Part shown: piece by piece, positions 35,833 to 38,438 of the stretch
Position numbering within the stretch: the first letter of the stretch is position 1
Layout: each line of letters begins with the position of its first letter
Assembly: GCA_002793195.1 (NCBI GenBank)
Contig: PFPT01000036.1
Span: 1 to 38,438, forward strand
DNA: 38,438 bases
Origin: Gammaproteobacteria bacterium CG_4_10_14_0_2_um_filter_38_22
Lineage (GTDB): Bacteria > Pseudomonadota > Gammaproteobacteria > Coxiellales > Coxiellaceae
Direction: 5' to 3'
Notes under the pieces: model-generated
What the model was told of the DNA's origin: nothing
What the model saw: the letters and a program-made list of their open reading frames with translations, nothing else
Databases searched by the model: none
Position numbers and translations under genes: made by a program

Positions 35833-37194
35833 ATGAAATCACACTTAAAAACATACTTGATCACAGTAACTACTGTCTTTTTATTTCAATACCATATCAC
35901 TTGTAATGCTTTTTCATTATCCGCAGCACTAAAGAAAAATACCACAATCCATTCAGAAAAAACCATCCCAGAAAAAGAAATAGGAGAACTAGCAACAGCC
36001 ATTTATTTAATTCAGCAAAACTACATTAAACAAGTCAGTCAAAAAACATTATTCAATAATGCAATTAATGGCATGGTTACCAAATTGGATCCGCACTCTG
36101 CATTTTTAGATAAATCACAATTAAAAACCTTACAAACAACCGTAACAGGGGAATTTGTTGGTATTGGCGTGGAACTCACAACAGAGCATGGATTATTGCG
36201 CGTGATCAGCCCTATTAATGATTCACCTGCAGCAAAAGCAGGTTTAAAATCAGGTGATCTTATCCTCAAAGTAGATAATAAATTAATTCAGGATATGTCT
36301 ATTAATGAAGCCATTGACAATATTAAAGGGAAAGCAGGTACACCCGTAACACTCACTATTATTCGTAAAAATGAAGACAAACCCATCAATATCACAATGA
36401 TGCGTGAAGCCATTAAAATTAAAGCGGTGGAATCAAAAATATTAGCGCCGGGCTATGGTTATGTGCGCCTGTCACTCTTTCAAGGACCTGTTGCCAAACA
36501 AGTGCAAAATGCCATTGAAAAATTAAAAATAGAATCGCAAGGCCAATTAAAAGGCCTCGTTTTGGATTTACGAAACAATCCTGGCGGCTTACTAGACGTG
36601 AGCGCTGATGTTGTTGATTTGTTTTTAGATAAAAAAGAAACGCAGCGGTATCATAATTTAATTGTCTATACTAAAGGTCGTATTTCTAACTCTGATGTTA
36701 AGTTTTATGCGCATGACAATGACCAAATTCCCCATGTTCCCGTTGTGATTTTAATTAATGGAGGCACCGCTTCTGCTGCTGAAATTGTGGCTGGCGCAAT
36801 GCAAGATTATAAACGTGCCATTATTATGGGTACACGTAGCTTTGGAAAAGGTTCTGTGCAAACAGTTTTACCCATCAATGATGATAGCGCATTAAAACTC
36901 ACAACCGCCTTATACTACACACCGGCCGGTCGCGAAATTCAAGCACGCGGCATTGAACCCGATGTCATCGTGCCTGAATTAACGGTTAACGAAAAGCAAA
37001 TGAGCAGTTCATTGGATATCGACGAAGCCAATTATGATGGTCATATTGAAAATCATGATAAAAACAATGAATCAGAAAAACTACTGTTATTGCAGCATAA
37101 AAATCAACAAAAATCAGCAATTGAACTGGCGAAAAAAGATTATCAGTTATATGAAGCTTGGATGATGCTAAAAGGGATGCACGCAATACGATAG
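35833..37194 (+). CDS. ctpA: C-terminal processing peptidase, S41 family
   Basis: Periplasmic serine protease of the CtpA/Prc family. 453 aa: signal peptide (about 1-26), a PDZ domain (about 105-185; VISPINDSPAAKAGLKSGD) and the S41 catalytic core with Ser314 (NGGTASAAE) and Lys339 (RSFGKGSVQT) as the dyad; RNNPGGLL is also present. In Pseudomonas the equivalent, in the same gpmI-envC-ctpA order, degrades peptidoglycan hydrolases with the help of a lipoprotein, so a wall-remodelling role is likely. AAGGAAGGAG before the ATG is strong. Confidence 0.95.
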   Translation: MKSHLKTYLITVTTVFLFQYHITCNAFSLSAALKKNTTIHSEKTIPEKEIGELATAIYLIQQNYIKQVSQKTLFNNAINGMVTKLDPHSAFLDKSQLKTLQTTVTGEFVGIGVELTTEHGLLRVISPINDSPAAKAGLKSGDLILKVDNKLIQDMSINEAIDNIKGKAGTPVTLTIIRKNEDKPINITMMREAIKIKAVESKILAPGYGYVRLSLFQGPVAKQVQNAIEKLKIESQGQLKGLVLDLRNNPGGLLDVSADVVDLFLDKKETQRYHNLIVYTKGRISNSDVKFYAHDNDQIPHVPVVILINGGTASAAEIVAGAMQDYKRAIIMGTRSFGKGSVQTVLPINDDSALKLTTALYYTPAGREIQARGIEPDVIVPELTVNEKQMSSSLDIDEANYDGHIENHDKNNESEKLLLLQHKNQQKSAIELAKKDYQLYEAWMMLKGMHAIR

Positions 37195-37239
37195 TTAAAA
37201 AATAAAACCAGGAAGGCTGCGAGATTTTTTGCACGCTCT

Positions 37240-38265
37240 CTAATTTTTTATTGGTGAAAAATGAGGGACGTCATTTGTTTTATTATATTTAGGTTGAGTA
37301 AACCTAATTTTTTTAAAACGCGCTGCTGTTTCCTGCACTTCAGTTAGCGCGGAACAATCAATAAACGCTGCTACTGCGATAGCGTATGCCCCTCTAAAAT
37401 CCTGCTCTTTAAATTTCTCAAAAAACAATCCTCTTGCCTCAGCAATATATCGTTTTTTTGCTGATCGCATGCCCATGTCAAGCGCCAATTGTGCGCGATT
37501 ACCCGCGCCAGAATAACATAACATTTTGCTTGGAGAGCAGCGCAAAGACAGGTCGCAATCTGAAAAGACAGAAGCCCTTGGCTTTAATGTTTCAATATTA
37601 CGTAACAATTGATCCACTTTTGGATTGGAGTCAAAATCATCAAAAGAATCTATGCACGCTAAAATGTTTGATGTGTAAGTATAAACAATATCGAGTCCAA
37701 TTCGATCGCATATATTTTTAATTTTAAAAATAACCTGCGGATCAGTCCAATCGTGTGTCAAAGGCACTACATTACCTATCATTTTTTTTAAACGATCAAA
37801 TCCAAATTCATTTGAAATTGCTACCAAAAATTGACAGATAACCCGACATTCATTCATACGCGTTCTACCAAACATATTCGTGAAAAAGCAGACAAGATCT
37901 CCTATGTCAGAAAAATTTTCAACTATTTGCTTAATACACAACCAAAACTCTCTGACTGCTGGGTTAGCATCTACCACAATAACTTTAGGTACAAAAACAG
38001 TCTCTTTTGCACAAAACATGGCAGCAATATCGAGTACGCGTAAGCATGACGTACCCACAAGCACAAAGGGTTTATCACTCTTTAGCGCATCAGGAATAAA
38101 CACATCAGGATCATTTCCTATATATTGGAGAGGACCTTCCAGTTTTTCAACCAAGGGCGTAATTTTATACTTTTTCTTCACCGTATAACGACGCACAGCG
38201 CTTTGAATTCTCAAAGCTGCACGTTGTTGCTGCTCAAGCTCAGATGGGGGATTTAATCTAGACAC
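37240..38265 (-). CDS. IQ-motif protein with Rossmann-like core, effector candidate
   Basis: 341 aa, function not recognised. GTG start behind AAGGTGG; an in-frame stop five codons upstream rules out a longer form. Near the N-terminus is a calmodulin-type IQ motif: I20-Q21-x3-R25-R26-x3-K30, in a basic helix, close to IQxxxRGxxxR. A Rossmann-like part follows: strand FVLVGTS (67-73), strand KVIVVDANPAV with Asp99, and later VVPLTHDWTD and GLDIVYTYTSNILACID, which resembles a SAM- or nucleotide-binding fold. No signal peptide or membrane helix. IQ motifs are rare in bacteria but used by Legionella SidJ to bind host calmodulin, so export into a eukaryotic host is a fair inference. It converges on ctpA after a 45-base gap. 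Confidence 0.75.
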   Translation of the reverse strand: MSRLNPPSELEQQQRAALRIQSAVRRYTVKKKYKITPLVEKLEGPLQYIGNDPDVFIPDALKSDKPFVLVGTSCLRVLDIAAMFCAKETVFVPKVIVVDANPAVREFWLCIKQIVENFSDIGDLVCFFTNMFGRTRMNECRVICQFLVAISNEFGFDRLKKMIGNVVPLTHDWTDPQVIFKIKNICDRIGLDIVYTYTSNILACIDSFDDFDSNPKVDQLLRNIETLKPRASVFSDCDLSLRCSPSKMLCYSGAGNRAQLALDMGMRSAKKRYIAEARGLFFEKFKEQDFRGAYAIAVAAFIDCSALTEVQETAARFKKIRFTQPKYNKTNDVPHFSPIKN

Positions 38266-38438
38266 AGGCCACCTTATTTAATAATAGTTATCTCCTATTT
38301 TATAAAAAATATCTTAAAAAAGTATGAAGGAAATGACTTTTATCAGTACTCACCTTTGCGCAGGACAAAAATTAACTTTCAGATGAAATGAACAGATAAC
38401 TCGCTGATTTATAAAAAATCCATATAATTCGTTTCGAC
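38266..38438 (-). promoter_or_regulatory. AT-rich upstream region of the IQ gene
   Basis: 173 bases at the right edge, read on the minus strand towards the GTG. A TATAAAAT-like box lies in the T/A-rich stretch at about 38300-38312, and AGGAGATAA at about 38290-38298 precedes it by position towards the gene but is followed by no start codon in frame. No pmrA-type direct repeat and no gene end is seen. The promoter assignment is weak. Confidence 0.25.

Overview
The window looks like chromosomal DNA from an AT-rich gammaproteobacterium. Gene orders such as mreBCD, gatCAB, lepA-rnc-era-recO-pdxJ, accA-tilS, yibN-grxC-secB-gpsA-trmL and gpmI-envC-ctpA are typical of that class. Proteins resembling host-directed effectors sit singly among the housekeeping genes: an atypical protein kinase with a possible prenylation box, a protein with a calmodulin-type IQ motif, and a helical orphan. 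That mix suggests a host-associated member of the Legionellales (Legionella/Coxiella relatives). The taxonomic call is inference; no rRNA or tRNA gene was seen.

Layout. 160-5015 (-): mreB-mreC-mreD plus a short yhdP-like gene (cell shape and envelope). 5170-8378 (+): gatCAB, the amidotransferase for misacylated tRNA. 8437-11965: accessory block with a helical orphan (+) converging on a membrane phosphatase/kinase-like pair (-). 12028-12849 (-): a short-chain dehydrogenase. 12903-14351 (-): three minor pilin genes, pilV-pilW-pilX. 14526-17144 (+): a large secreted family-17 glycosidase, closed by a strong hairpin. 17229-20010 (-): gltX-cysS. 20054-20767 (+): lpxH. 20829-28879 (-): collinear run trhO-accA-tilS-lepA-rnc-era-recO-pdxJ. 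29012-30319 (+): mlaA and a PmtA-like methyltransferase. 30301-33027 (-): yibN-grxC-secB-gpsA-trmL. 33100-37194 (+): gpmI-envC-ctpA. 37240-38265 (-): the IQ-motif protein.

The genes serve a few themes: rod shape and peptidoglycan remodelling (MreBCD, EnvC, CtpA), outer-membrane lipid handling (YhdP, LpxH, MlaA, AccA, GpsA, PmtA-like), and tRNA charging and modification (GatCAB, GltX, CysS, TilS, TrmL, TrhO). Two genes usual in these clusters elsewhere are missing from their normal slots: lepB between lepA and rnc, and cysE between gpsA and trmL.

The parts most worth follow-up are the phosphatase/kinase pair (kinase ending in Cys-Phe-Cys-Ser-Ala-Met), the IQ-motif protein with a Rossmann-like core, the secreted beta-1,3-glucanase-like enzyme, and a GC-richer 183-bp spacer with internal repeats between recO and pdxJ. 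Genes are packed tightly and no gene-free stretch exceeds 300 bases.
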